NCBI GenBank assembly: GCA_000151295.1
Contig: GG745368.1
Location: 159,824-188,355 of the forward strand
DNA: 28,532 nucleotides
Direction: 5' to 3'
Source of the DNA: Allomyces macrogynus ATCC 38327
Lineage: Eukaryota > Blastocladiomycota > Blastocladiomycetes > Blastocladiales > Blastocladiaceae
This document shows, in pieces, positions 17,794 to 27,140 of this stretch. Position numbers and translations under genes: made by a program. The notes beneath the pieces were generated by a model. That model worked only from the letters and a program-made list of their open reading frames with translations, was not told the origin of the DNA and did not search any database. Position 1 is the first letter of the stretch. Each line of letters starts with the position of its first letter.

Positions 17794-19067
17794 TCACGCC
17801 GACTTTGGCACCTCCGAAGCCTCGCTCTCGCTGGACGTTGAAAGCTGCTCCTGCTGCTGTTGCTGCTGCTCCTGTTCCGCGGGGGCAATCTGCACCTCGG
17901 CGGCGATCACCTCCTCCGCTGCCGTATCCTCGGCACGAGCTGCTGACTCCATGTCGGCCTGCTCGTACCGCTGGCGCCTGCCGCGGCGGTCCATGGGCGC
18001 GACGAGCGGCAGGACCTGGACCTTGATCGGCACGTTCCCGACCATGGGCACGGCCACGTTGGCATCAAACGTACCAGTGGTCTTAAGCTTGCGCACCTTG
18101 CCCTCATCCTTGACGCGGAAGTGGATCTGGTCGGCGTGCTTGATGACCAGGTCGAACCCGGGCACGTGCAGCGTGAGCAGCTGGTCATAGACGGCCTGCG
18201 TCGCAACCGACCCGTAGAGCGCGCCGCTCTCGTCGGCCGCAGCTTGAATGGAGATAGGGCCGACCGTGGCCAACCGCTCTTGCAGCGCCGCGGCCACGTC
18301 CTTGCGCAGCTGCAGCATCTTCATCACCGTAGGCGTGCCGTCCGAGTCGCCCGGCGCGGACGCAGTACTGAGCGCGTCCAGGACCGAGGTCTTGTAGGAC
18401 TCGCCCTTGCTCTTGGGCGTGATCTTGCCGTCGTAGTAGGCCTGGATCGTGGCCACGGGGTACCCGAGCGCCTGGTAGACGGCCTTGTGCGCACGGAAAC
18501 CGCGTTGGTCGCGCGGGATCATGAGGCCCTTCTTGGTGCCCATGACAAAGTTGCGCGCAAAACCGGCTGGAGAAAAGAGGGCACGGTCGGCGTCAGGAAG
18601 AGGGAGTTGGTGGGACTTCGCGGGGAAAGCAGGATCAGAGGCATCAGCGGGGTCGGGATGAAGACGAACCACTCAACATGACAATTTCGCCTACAAACGT
18701 AAAGAAGCGATCAGTTTGGCGGTTCAAATCGGGCTGCCGCCTGTCAAACGCATCATTTATTCGGCAAGATACAAACCAGCCTTGCCCACGTTCTTAACAT
18801 CTTCGGAGAGAATCGTCGCGTAGAGGTTGGTCGAGTGCCGCAACTAGATGGAGCAGCAGTCCGTACGAGCGTAACATGGCCGGCCACTTTGATCAATCTC
18901 CTTCACGAAGTGTGGATCGAGATCACAACGACCGGCGCTCAAGTCGGCAGAAACGGGTCGGCATTGACGTTGGTATCCCGTACCCGACGGGGCATTTGCA
19001 GCGGGATCATGGACGGCCGCGAGGCCGCGGCCATGGAGGCGATCAGCGTGGTTGGGGGCTTGAACAT
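17794..19067 (-). CDS. MRPL9: Mitochondrial large-subunit ribosomal protein bL9m
   Basis: Structural protein of the mitochondrial 54S/39S subunit. Four exons: 19067-18984, 18843-18777, 18690-18670 and 18566-17794, giving 314 residues. The start MFKPPTTLIASMAAASRPSM is a plausible import presequence. The spliced N-terminal L9 domain reads ATILSEDVKNVGKAG, EIVMLS, AGFARNFVMGTKKGLMIP, matching bacterial L9 (..LLEDVKNLGKKGDVVEVK.GYARNFL.P.G.A). The C-terminal L9 domain (~residues 145-235) includes SGALYGSVATQAVYDQLL and VPIKVQVLPLVA. A non-conserved tail carries a Gln tract and an acidic/Ser end. Exon 3 is only 21 nt and encodes the conserved GEIVMLS. The gene is divergent from the MMTAG2-like gene; their start codons are 317 bases apart. 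Confidence 0.9.
18567..18669 (-). other. Intron 3 of bL9m
   Basis: 103-nt intron, donor AGTG|GTTCGTC, acceptor CTCTTTTCTCCAG. It splits an Ala codon (G|CC) between MLS and GFARNF. The intron has no in-frame stop, but retaining it would insert ~34 residues into the L9 domain. Confidence 0.8.
18691..18776 (-). other. Intron 2 of bL9m
   Basis: 86-nt intron, donor GGCTG|GTTTGTATC, acceptor TTTACGTTTGTAG, splitting a Gly codon. Together with intron 3 it isolates a 21-nt exon. Confidence 0.8.
18844..18983 (-). other. Intron 1 of bL9m
   Basis: 140-nt intron, donor CCGTCGG|GTACGG, acceptor CTCCATCTAG, phase 0. It separates the presequence exon from LRHSTNLYATILSEDVKNVG. Confidence 0.75.
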
Positions 19068-19384
19068 GATGAATATGAGGTCGAATCGCTTGAACGCAGT
19101 CCAAATCAGTGCTGCCAGTCGAGTGCTGCAAGCTGCTGCCACGCGGGTGTGGTCCGACGCTGGCAATCCGGTTGGCACTGACGAGCCTTCATGCTGGCCG
19201 CGCATGCAAAGCCGTTTGGCAAGTTTTGATCAAGCGTCACGTGAAGATCAACCAGCTGAGAGAGAGACGCAGCGAGACGTGAGCGCTTGTGTCTCCTTTT
19301 CGTTGGTCCACAGCATCCAAGTCGCTTCTCCAACCAAGGCTCCAGATAACTTGCTGCAACCGCGTACTGTGACCCGATTTGACC
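19068..19384. promoter_or_regulatory. Bidirectional promoter between bL9m and the MMTAG2-like gene
   Basis: 317 bases separate two divergent start codons (19067 minus, 19385 plus). No gene lies in between. No unmistakable TATA box is visible. Shared control of a mitochondrial ribosomal protein and a putative RNA-associated RS protein is possible but unproven. Confidence 0.45.
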
Positions 19385-20602
19385 ATGTCGTTCCATGTCC
19401 CCGTCCGCGGCGGCAACCGCGGTGGCCGCGACCGATTCAGCTGGGAAGGTCAGTCACGTCGACTTGCTGCAAGAACCCGTTTGTCAAGACCTCTGACCAA
19501 CCACCGCGATTGTAGACGTCAAGAATGACAAGCACCGCGAGAACTACCTCGGACATTCGGTCATGGCGCCCGTTGGCCGGTGGCAAAAGGGCCGCGACTT
19601 GACGTGGTATGCCAAGGCCGGCTCCACCGAGGCTGAGGCCGCCGAGGCCGCGCGCGTCGAGGAACTGCGGCGCATTAAGGCCGCCGAGCAGGATGCCATG
19701 ATGGTCGCGCTGTATGTTGAGTTTCTCCTCCTCAAATGGAGGCATCGCGGATTCTTATCTCTGCCGCTGTCGTCGATGCTAGGGGCCTGAAAAAGCCGGA
19801 CCGCGGGAACGAGGACGTGCACCGCACCAAAGAGGAGCTCGCGCAAATCATGTCCACGATGAGCGGCGAGAATGAGGAGGCTGGCGTTGAACCACCCGTG
19901 GACACGGTGCCCGGCTTGGGGGCTGGCAAGTGCGTACCTATCGTTGGCCTGCATCGTTCCCGCTTCTTTGAACCGATCCCTGACCTCGAAGGCTATAGGA
20001 GTGCTCATCTCGCCGTGCAGTCTCTCGTCACCGCCACGACGCACGACGTCCTACCAGGAAACGTTGTCCCAGGCAAGCAGCCGTCACGCTCCTCGTCACT
20101 TTCTCACATCCCAAACGCCGTGCCGTCCGCGGACTACGGTTCCGGCACGACCAAGGAGCACAAAAAGAGCAAGAAGGAAAAAAAGGACAAGAAAAATAAG
20201 CACAAGCGGCACCGGTCGCGGTCGCGGTCACGGTCGCGGTCTCCATCTTCGGACTCGGACCGCGAGTCTCGCCGCCACCGCCGCCACCGGTCGCGGTCGC
20301 ACTCACGCTCGCGAGACCGCCCATCCCGCTTCCGATCCCGGTCCCGTTCCCCTGTCGACTCGTACCGCGCGCGAAGGGAAAGGCCGCGGTCGCCACGACA
20401 CGACCCCGGCGATGATCGGCCGCGGCGCCGTCGTGATTCGCCATCACCTGATCGGGACGACCGGCACCGGGACGCTCGCAAGCAGTCGCGACATGGAGAT
20501 GGGCGCGACGACGATTTGCGCCGACGCCGTCGGGATAGCATCAGCCCACCTCGCCGGCGTGGGCGTTCGCGTTCGCGGTCGCGTTCCCGTAGGCGCGACT
20601 AG
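19385..20602 (+). CDS. MMTAG2-like protein (Kinase phosphorylation domain) with RS-rich tail
   Basis: Homologue of human MMTAG2/C1orf35, a nuclear protein of poorly known function. Exons 19385-19448, 19516-19711, 19783-19929 and 19999-20602 give 336 residues. The N-terminus [20 protein letters not shown], then [20 protein letters not shown] and [15 protein letters not shown], is nearly identical to the animal domain, in which G.RGG.D.F.WEDVK...[17 protein letters not shown] is the signature. Helical [27 protein letters not shown] and VPGLGAGK follow. The C-terminal third is Lys-rich ([15 protein letters not shown]) and then a long Arg-Ser/Arg-His domain, typical of splicing-speckle proteins. 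That domain is longer than in the animal protein. Confidence 0.92.
19449..19515 (+). other. Intron 1 of MMTAG2-like gene
   Basis: 67-nt intron, donor GGGAAG|GTCAGTC, acceptor CGCGATTGTAG; the split Asp codon lies between FSWE and [10 protein letters not shown]. Confidence 0.92.
19712..19782 (+). other. Intron 2 of MMTAG2-like gene
   Basis: 71-nt intron, donor GCGCT|GTATGTTG, acceptor TCGATGCTAG; it splits a Leu codon between MMVA and GLKKPDR. Confidence 0.9.
19930..19998 (+). other. Intron 3 of MMTAG2-like gene
   Basis: 69-nt intron, donor GGCAA|GTGCGTACC, acceptor AAGGCTATAG, phase-matched (split Lys codon). The frame is also open through it, so retention would add 23 residues. Confidence 0.65.
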
Positions 20603-20886
20603 CGTTGGCGTCGCGTCTTACAGGTTTCTGTAGTAATTAATATTGATTGTCCGTTTTAATGACGACGTTTTCACGAGCCTGGGGCTCGATCGATCGTCAC
20701 CGCTCCTGTTTGTAAGAGACTTGTTCTGGTGACTTGGTCGTTGTTGCTCACAGCTGTGGCCTGCTGGCTGCTCTCCCTCTCTCTGTCCAGCACCATCAGC
20801 CCACCATCATTCCCACTTCTCGCACCGAATAACAGGCCAACCTCATTGCCCAACAACGCAACCGTCCAGCTCGCGCGGCTTCGATC

Positions 20887-22088
20887 ATGTCCATGTCTAA
20901 GCCGATAGCCGACGCGGCCGCCTCTGCCGCGTCCGTTGCTGCCAGCGGAGACGGCGGCACCGTGCGCACCGTCATGCTCAACTTGGCCGCGTACGCGGCC
21001 GCGCACGTTGTCCTCGACCGGGTTTGGCAAAAGTGTCTCGGCCAGGCCAAGTACAAGGCCCTGTCGCGACGCGACCGGATTTACCTCGCTGAAAAGTCAG
21101 TCTGGACCGCTGCTTGACGGGCGCGTTCAACCCACTCCCTCACGAATCGCAACAGATTACTGACGATGATGTCCTCCCGTCATTTCCGTGGGCAGGATCT
21201 TGTCGTCGGTCAACGCCTTGGTCACGTCGGGGCTCGCATTCAAGGCCATTTTCCTCGACAAGGCCTACGACGGCGACGTGTTAAACCCGTACCCGAACCT
21301 TGTACGTTTTCACATGAAAGTGCAGGCGTTTGGCACGGCACGCGGGCATAAGAGCGTGCCGCGACATGGTTCTGGTCAGATCCGCTGGCCGATTTCTTGC
21401 CGCCGAACGCTCGCTCGCGATCGAGAGTTGCTTGCGATCGGTTTCTCACGACGAATCACTCTCACCACCCCTTGCGACTCTTGAAGGCGCATACCGTCTT
21501 CGCGTCCATGTGCGGCTACACGATCTACGACCTCTTCACCATGTGGGCGCAGGGCGGAGACCATTGGAGCATGTGGATTCACCACATCATGAGCCTCTAC
21601 GGCACGTCGTTAATCATGGTCCGTTCCTTGTCCCTCTCCACCTCTTTCCGCCCACTGCGCTGGCTTCTCATGCTCAATCGCTCCCGACCTAGTACTTCCG
21701 CAAACCCTCCTTCTTCCCGCTCCTCTTCGCCGTCTCTGAAATCACGGCACTCGCCAATAACCTCGTCTGGTATGCGCAGACGCTGCGCCCGACCTCGTCG
21801 TGGCTCCCGTCGCTCATGGTCGCGCGCGCCGTGACGTTTACGGTGGCCCGTGCCTGGATTGCGCCGTACGCACTCGCCCGGGCTCTCGCGCAGGCGCAGT
21901 ACAACCCGGCGATGTTGTGGGCGCAGTGGTTTGGCGCATCGAGCAACCTGGCACGAATCGCCGCGTTCCTGACGGCGCTCAACGTGTTCACGATTGGGTG
22001 GTTCAATGTTGGGTGGACCACGGCCGTCTGGAAGTTGGCGGTGCGCGCGCTCCGTGGCGTGCCACTGCGCAAAGCGAAGCGCGCGTGA
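20887..22088 (+). CDS. TLC-domain multi-pass membrane protein (TLCD4/TMEM56-like)
   Basis: Four exons (20887-21095, 21196-21301, 21487-21618, 21693-22088) encode 280 residues. The TLC family includes ceramide synthases and lipid-sensing or lipid-trafficking ER proteins. Features: N-terminal helix with LNLAAYAAAHVVLDRVW, then DRIYLAEKILSSVNALVTSG, AYDGDVLNPYPN, the core FASMCGYTIYDLFTMW, and the paired histidines in MWIHHIMSLYGTSL (His137-His138) that mark the family. SEITALANNLVWY and a last hydrophobic helix (FLTALNVFTIGWFNVGW) follow, and a basic C-terminus (PLRKAKRA) could be an ER-retention-type tail. There is no Hox-like or ceramide-synthase signature, so a TLCD4/TMEM56-like member is more likely than a ceramide synthase. 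It converges on the telobox gene, whose stop is ~150 bases away. Confidence 0.9.
21096..21195 (+). other. Intron 1 of TLC gene
   Basis: 100-nt intron, donor GAAAA|GTCAGTC, acceptor CGTGGGCAG; splits a Lys codon between LAE and ILSSVN. Confidence 0.9.
21302..21486 (+). other. Intron 2 of TLC gene
   Basis: 185-nt intron, the longest well-defined one in the window; donor AACCTT|GTACGTTTT, acceptor CTCTTGAAG, phase 0, joining YPNL to AHTVFASMCGY. Confidence 0.88.
21619..21692 (+). other. Intron 3 of TLC gene
   Basis: 74-nt intron, donor ATCATG|GTCCGTTCC, acceptor CTCCCGACCTAG, phase 0, joining GTSLIM to YFRKPSFFPLLFAVSEI. Confidence 0.88.
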
Positions 22089-22234
22089 ATGGAGATGAAG
22101 GCTGTCAGGCCGATCGCTGCAGCTGCTGTCGCTGGCGAACAATATTGCACACGAATGAACACCTTGTAAATGTCTGCATTGTGCTGGAATGATTTGGTTT
22201 ATACATGACGCCGGCACAAGCACCACACCCGCCG

Positions 22235-25200
22235 CTACTCGTCGGCGTCGCCGACGTGGTCACGTCTCCGGCTATGACGACGGGAGTGCCGCCTGCCGCC
22301 GTGACAGTGCCCACAATCGTGATGACGCCCACGGTCCATCTCCACGCCCTTCCCCACCGGACTCACCTTCTCGCCCGCACAAGCCGTGATCGGCCCTTTT
22401 GCCGCGGGCGCGCCGCGCTCGCGCACGACCTGGTCCGCAGCCTTAAACTGACCGAGAACTTCGTCCCACGGCTGGTGTTGTGTCGCCGTCTTGCTCCCAG
22501 TACCCCCTTCCTCGTCGTCCGAAATACCGCCAAACCCGAACCCGTACCCGCCGACAAGCTCCGCGTGCGGATGCTTGCGCACAAACATGCGCTGCCGCGC
22601 CTCCGGGTCGCCGTGGTGCCGCATGTGCCGCATATGGTGCTGCTTGTGATTTTTGGTGAACCCGCGCGTCGCAATCTGCTCGAGCGACTTGTCACGCGTC
22701 TCCGGGTCGAGCTGCAGGACGGCATCGAGCATGTCGGCGAGCTCAAGCACGTGCGCTTCGCCTGACGAGGGCACGGCGTCAGATGCGGCGGGGGCCCGGC
22801 GCAGATTCAGGCGATGCAACGACGGCTGCGGCAACGACTTCGGCCTCGGCAGCGGCGCGGTGGCACCGCGCCTGCTCCTCCTTTTTCTTCTTGAGCTTGG
22901 CAATGATATCAGCGTGCCTCCGCTCAAAGATACGCAGGAGGACAGGCTCTGAAGGCACCGCGAGTGCAGGCGCCGGGTGATGCCGCGTGTTGAAAAAGTC
23001 GGACTGCACCGGCGGATCGTGGTCGTGCGGGTGGTGGTTGTGGTGGTACCATTGCCGGCGGCGGGCGTGGTCGCCGTCGTCGCCGTGGGAATGCGGGTGC
23101 GGATGCGCGTCATCGTCGACCTCGTGGTGGTGGCAGTCGTACCGGCGGCAGCGGTCGTGGCCGTGCGCGTCGCCCGCGTAGCGACCGTAGCAGTCATGGT
23201 GAAAGCACTGGGCGTGACCTCGCGGTTTGCCGCTATCGTGGTCGTGATGCGCCGGTGCATCGGCCTCAGCGGCGCGATCCGGTTCCCCTCGCTCGTGCTG
23301 ATGGTGGCACCGGTCCTCGCGCTCCGCCATGTGCGCATCGCCCCCGCGCGCGTGCCGTGGCCGCGAACCAGACTGCGACCGCGACCGTGACCGCGACCAC
23401 CCTCTCCCATGTCGCTTGTATGGCGGCAGCCCGACAACTTCGGACTTGGGCACGCCGTGCATCTTCTGCAGCTTGACGTACATTTTCGCAACCTGCTTCT
23501 TGGAAATGATCTTGCCTGACTCGATCGCCTCGCGCACGCGCTGCTCGGTCATGTGCCGCTCGTGCGCTTCGTCGTCGGGAAACAGCGACGGGAGCGCCGC
23601 GAGGTCCGGCCAGTCGCTCTCCTCGGTGCTACCGCCGTCATCAGAGTGCAACGCTGCCGAGTCGTGGTCGCTCGCGGCAGCATCATCTTCCTCGGCGTCA
23701 TAGTCGTAGAAATTCGGGTCGTTGCGGGAAATGGGGCCGTCGTCGCCAAACTCGTCCATGAATGCAGAAGCGTCGCCGTCGTCCATGAACACCGGGTCGT
23801 TGCGCAGCGTCGGGCTCGCCGCGGCAATCAGGCCCGCGAGCATGTCGTGGTGGTGGTCGCCGTCCGCCTCTGTTGCGATCGGCGGCGACGGGACGACGAT
23901 CGGAATACACCCGTGCACAATCGTCACGGGTCCGGGGGTCGCGCGGGATCGCGACGAGGACGGTGGCGACAACGACGAGCTCGCGCTCGCGGGCGGCGTG
24001 AGTCCGGGAACCCACGTCGGATCACTGGATGCCGCGGTCGGCGGTACGAGTGGTGCCAGGCCAAATTGGTACACAGACGGCGGGGGCGGGAGCGCGGCGA
24101 CAGCGCGCCGTGGCGGAGGTGGAAGCGGCAATTCCTCGAGCAGTCCGAGACTCGCGAGCGAGGGCACGGCCCACGGGAGCATAGGCGGCGTCGGGGCCGG
24201 CACGAGCGACGGCGCGGATGACGAGGCCGAGGAAGGCGACGAGCCCGTGGACAGGGGTACTGCGATGGGGCCCGGTGGTGTCGGTAGCGACGGTGCCGTG
24301 GATGCCTGCAGGAGCGAGTCGAGCAAATTGGCGGTGACCAGGTCGTCAAACGGCAGGAACCCAGGAGTCGCTCCGAATCCGGTCGAGGCCGTGAACGCGG
24401 CAAATGGGTTCGCGGGCATGGTGGAGAACGAGGCCACGGGCGGCGCGGGGAATGGGGTCGTAGACGGTGCCGGGAACGCGATCGCCGGTACAGCAGGGCG
24501 TAACGGCTCGACAAGCGGCGCCAATGGCGTGTCGGGCACGCCCGCATCTCCGCTCACGTCCATGGTCACGCCTGCCTCGGTCGTGGATGCCGTCTCCACC
24601 GTTGCACGTGCACGTGCGGGCAAGTCGGTCGGCGGCGCGACGGCGATCAGTTCGGTGCGCACCGACCGGTCAGGTGACGGGTCCCGCGGTCGCTTCGTGA
24701 TACCGGCTTGCCGTAAACGCGTCACGGTCGCGCGCGGCAGGTGTGCGAGATCGATGGGCGGTGGTGGGGCCGCGGCATTGCGGCGCGTCGTCAGAACGCG
24801 CCATCTATCGAGTACATAGTTAGTCTCGTCTTGAACCCCCCCGCTCCTGGAAGAAGGCGATCCTGCGTGCGTACTTGTCCTTGAGGTCAATCGGCGTGCG
24901 CTGCGCGTCAAAGGCATCCGGGTTCGTGGCGAGTATGATGGCCCAGGCACCGACGCCGTGCTGTTTGTTGTGTCAAGGGTTAGATAACCCCACTTTCTCG
25001 GTTCGCGGCGCAAGCGACGACGGCCAACCACAAGCGACCAGCACAAACTGGCAACGTACTTTCTGCACACCCGCATAGAGTGCTTCTTCTTCCTCGGGCA
25101 GCCAGCGCTTGCGCGTTCGCGCCGGTTTCTTTGGGCGCGCCTTGGTCTCGGCGGCAGCAGGTGTCGTTGGCGCGCCGTTTGATGTCGCGAGGGTTGCTGA

Positions 25201-25248
25201 TGCGATAGCGGCCGGTGCGTCGTCGTCACGGCCGCGCTTGGGTGCCAT
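22235..25248 (-). CDS. Telobox Myb protein: N-terminal TRF-type DNA-binding domain, long Ser/Pro, acidic, RS and His-rich tail
   Basis: Likely binds double-stranded telomere-type repeats. Exons 25248-25060, 24960-24875 and 24804-22235 give ~947 residues. Splicing assembles one Myb repeat (about 44-100): RKRWLPEEEEALYAGVQK, HGVGAWAIILATNPDAF, RTPIDLKDKWRVL. Trp 49, 69 and 93 have normal Myb spacing, and DLKDKWR is the telobox signature (VDLKDKWRNL in TRF1). The domain is N-terminal, unlike TRF1/2, Taz1 and Tbf1 where it is C-terminal; plant TRB/SMH proteins share that position but also have a histone-H1 domain, which I do not see. Then: Pro/Ser/Ala-rich (~110-430), Asp/Glu-rich (~440-500), VAKMYVKLQKMHGVP, RS-rich (~550-580), His/Asp-rich (~600-700), LKKKKEEQ coil, ELADMLDAVLQLDPETRD, His/Arg end. 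One base must be dropped at a G5 run (22790-22794) to join the last ~180 codons; a 97-nt intron (22838-22742) is the alternative. Confidence 0.75.
24805..24874 (-). other. Intron 2 of telobox gene
   Basis: 70-nt intron, donor GGACAA|GTACGCACG, acceptor TACTCGATAG. It splits the Lys codon inside DLKDK-WRVL, the core of the telobox motif; without splicing the motif does not exist. Confidence 0.85.
24961..25059 (-). other. Intron 1 of telobox gene
   Basis: 99-nt intron, donor CAGAAA|GTACGTTG, acceptor ACAACAAACAG, phase 0, joining ALYAGVQK to HGVGAWAII inside the Myb fold. Confidence 0.88.
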
Positions 25249-25920
25249 GATGGTTTGGGCAGTGCTTGAGCCCGGCGGGTAGGATTGTTGGCCGACAGAG
25301 CCTGTCCGTTGAAGCAGTTGGGGTTGCAAGCTGGCGCGGTTCGTTCGGGTTCGCTGGACACAATGGGGCGGCAGCAGGTCGAGTGCGCAACGATGCAGCA
25401 AGTGCCGCGAGATGCAAGCGCGGCTGGTCGTCCTGTTCGGCTCAGTGCAGCTCGCTCGTGGCACGAGAATAATCTGACCATGGGCCGCGCCTGCTCGCAG
25501 GTTCTGAAGGCCGACGCAATCGATAAAAAAGTGGAGTCTCGTTCTTGGCCAAGTCAGAGTCACGTGTGCGTGACTTGGCCCAACGGCCGGTTGTCTCTTC
25601 TGAAGTTGCGATTGCTGCGGCTGACCACTGGCTGACACCACACCGCAATCGCCGTGGAGCATATACGCCGACCTAACAGAGGGAATGGAGATCCGCGACT
25701 CAGGGCTCAGGGTCAAGTCTATGGAGGATCAAACTATGGCGGCTCCGATTGGTCAAAATTTTCGGGGTAGGACCATCAAAGCAAGTTGGCTGGCTGCAGG
25801 CGTTGATTCTGGCCTATGCTCTCACAATTTGTGTGGTGAACAGCAGCAACTTGCTGACAGAGCGATGTTCAACTCGATCCCCAATCGCTTCGCTGCGCAA
25901 CTATAAACCAGATTTCTGGG
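25249..25920 (-). promoter_or_regulatory. Upstream region of telobox gene
   Basis: No supported gene. It contains the E-box palindrome listed separately. GC and CpG fall off towards 25,900, where the second CpG-poor block starts. Short frames on both strands carry no recognisable motif. Confidence 0.35.
25547..25580. promoter_or_regulatory. 10-bp inverted repeat enclosing a CACGTG E-box
   Basis: Arms GGCCAAGTCA (25547-25556) and TGACTTGGCC (25571-25580) are exact reverse complements around a 14-base spacer; the spacer holds CACGTG (25561-25566). CACGTG is bound by bHLH factors (Cbf1, USF, Myc/Max types). It lies ~300 bases upstream of the telobox gene ATG, a plausible operator, but no binding is shown. 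Confidence 0.45.
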
Positions 25921-26440
25921 GACACTCTGATGTGTTCTCTCCAACAAGGCCCAGCAGAAAGTGCCTGGAAACCAAGAGCACACACCATGCCATGATGTGC
26001 TAAGGGCCATCCTGCTAGGCTCTACCTCATTTGACATGTCTCAATCTCTTTGTCGCTTCGCGAACTGCCTGAACTACGATTGGCGAGTGCAGGGCCTTGA
26101 TTGGTGGTACAGTCCTGAGCATGCAATATTGTGATGAAGCCAGCTTGCCAACCCCAACCCCACTCCAAGCAGATTTCAGTCAAATGTTGCTCAAATCACA
26201 CAGAAAAAACGGGACTTTCAGTGTCCCCCTCGATGTTCCCATGCTGGTTCCGCGTCATTTGTGGTGTTTGAGAGTCCTGGGACTTTTGGGGAGCATGGTG
26301 GGAGGCAGTTTGGTACTGTGAGGTAACAAAAAACTTCGTCCATTCTGAAGTCTTCATGCAGTTTTCCTCCTTGAGGCAAGAGCGGTGCAATGGGAAGCAT
26401 GGGCCACATGGCGACCATTCAACAGCTCAAAGCGAGCGCC
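25915..26440. other. Second CpG-poor intergenic block
   Basis: A ~500-base stretch with few CpG (none in 25921-26040) and many CA/TG dinucleotides, similar in character to 11.2-12.5 kb. No gene or recognisable remnant was found; short open frames on both strands look like chance. Confidence 0.4.
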
Positions 26441-26505
26441 ATTTAGGTCGGTCAGTCAATTTGACGTTGACAGTCGCAGGTTCGATTTCTGCCTGAGCGC
26501 GTAAA
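26441..26505 (+). repeat. tRNA-like (SINE-like?) segment 1
   Basis: Contains a T-arm-like GCAGG-TTCGATT-TCTGC hairpin and an A-box-like TTTAGGTCGGTCAG. The acceptor stem does not close and the body (~65 nt) is too short for a tRNA, so this is not a functional tRNA gene. A diverged sister segment occurs at 27141-27205. Confidence 0.3.
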
Positions 26506-26738
26506 TAATGTAGACTACGTCATAACTGTCTATGGCGGCTTCCTTCACCAGCGAATGGCCCAACTGTGTCTTTATTGTTGCGTCTTCAGCACACTCCTCT
26601 TGATTTCAATCCAATCCAAGCACCACAGTCTCTGGCCTGCTCTTGAAGGCACGCCAAATAGATTGGGGAAAAGAACAAAGGAAACGAACCACGACGAACC
26701 ACAACAAACCATCCAAACTGCAAATGAAGAAAGACAAA

Positions 26739-26765
26739 ACCACCACCACCACCACCACCACCACC
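26739..26765 (+). repeat. (ACC)9 microsatellite
   Basis: Nine perfect ACC units. The corresponding place in unit 2 has only ACTACCACCACAG, so the tract expanded after the duplication. Non-coding. Confidence 0.9.
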
Positions 26766-26928
26766 ACAGTTGCAGCCACAGCTTGACCTTATCGCCCTCA
26801 GCGCGCGGCGACACGAGCCAAAAAGCCAAACCAAGAGCCAAGCATAAAAACTGAACAACCAAAGAGGGATTCAACGCGGGGGCGTGGGTGGGGTGCGCAG
26901 CCGCTGTAGGATCTGGTGCGCCAAACCA

Positions 26929-26984
26929 CGCGTGTCTGTGCGGTTCCTTGGGCAAGCGCGTGTCTGTGCGGTTCCTAGAGCAAG
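26929..26984 (+). repeat. 28-bp direct repeat, two copies
   Basis: CGCGTGTCTGTGCGGTTCCT followed by TGGGCAAG at 26929-26956, and the same start followed by AGAGCAAG at 26957-26984. The two copies differ at three bases. Unit 2 has one corresponding segment (GCAGTTCCTCGGGCAGCGG), so it is a secondary duplication within unit 1. Confidence 0.75.
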
Positions 26985-27140
26985 CAGTCGCGTTAGGAAG
27001 GGAAGGCGGACAATGGGATTTGGAAATGAGAGGGTGGCGGGTGGGACGTGAATCAGCTGTTACCCGTGGCAGGCGCAGCTGCAGCAATGAGCAGTGCTTC
27101 CCAGCATCAATCATTTCTCGTCACCCAAGACCGTCTGAGC

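Larger units (their letters stand above)
26441..27130. repeat. Tandem duplication, unit 1 (mutated copy, includes relic of kinase 3' end)
   Basis: Matches unit 2 (about 27140-27740) in the same order: CATTTAGG.C.G.CAGTC, CTTGAAGGCACGCCAA, GGAAACGAACC.C.AC, CCATCCAAAC.GCAAA, TATCGCCCTC.GCGCGCGGC, then AATCAGCTGTTACCCGTGG against GATCAGTTGTTGCCCGCGG. The last piece in unit 2 is the stop codon and final codons of the kinase, so unit 1 holds a non-functional relic of them near 27050-27090. Substitutions are largely CpG to TpG or CpA in unit 1. No gene. Confidence 0.65.

Noticed and set aside
23722..24819. 365-codon + strand frame rich in Gly/Ser/Ala
   Set aside because: Antisense of the Ser/Pro-rich part of the telobox gene; the minus strand has introns, a recognisable domain and a continuous protein.
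26441..26515. Functional tRNA gene
   Set aside because: The T-arm-like hairpin is present, but B-box position 61 is wrong, the acceptor stem does not pair and the body is too short.
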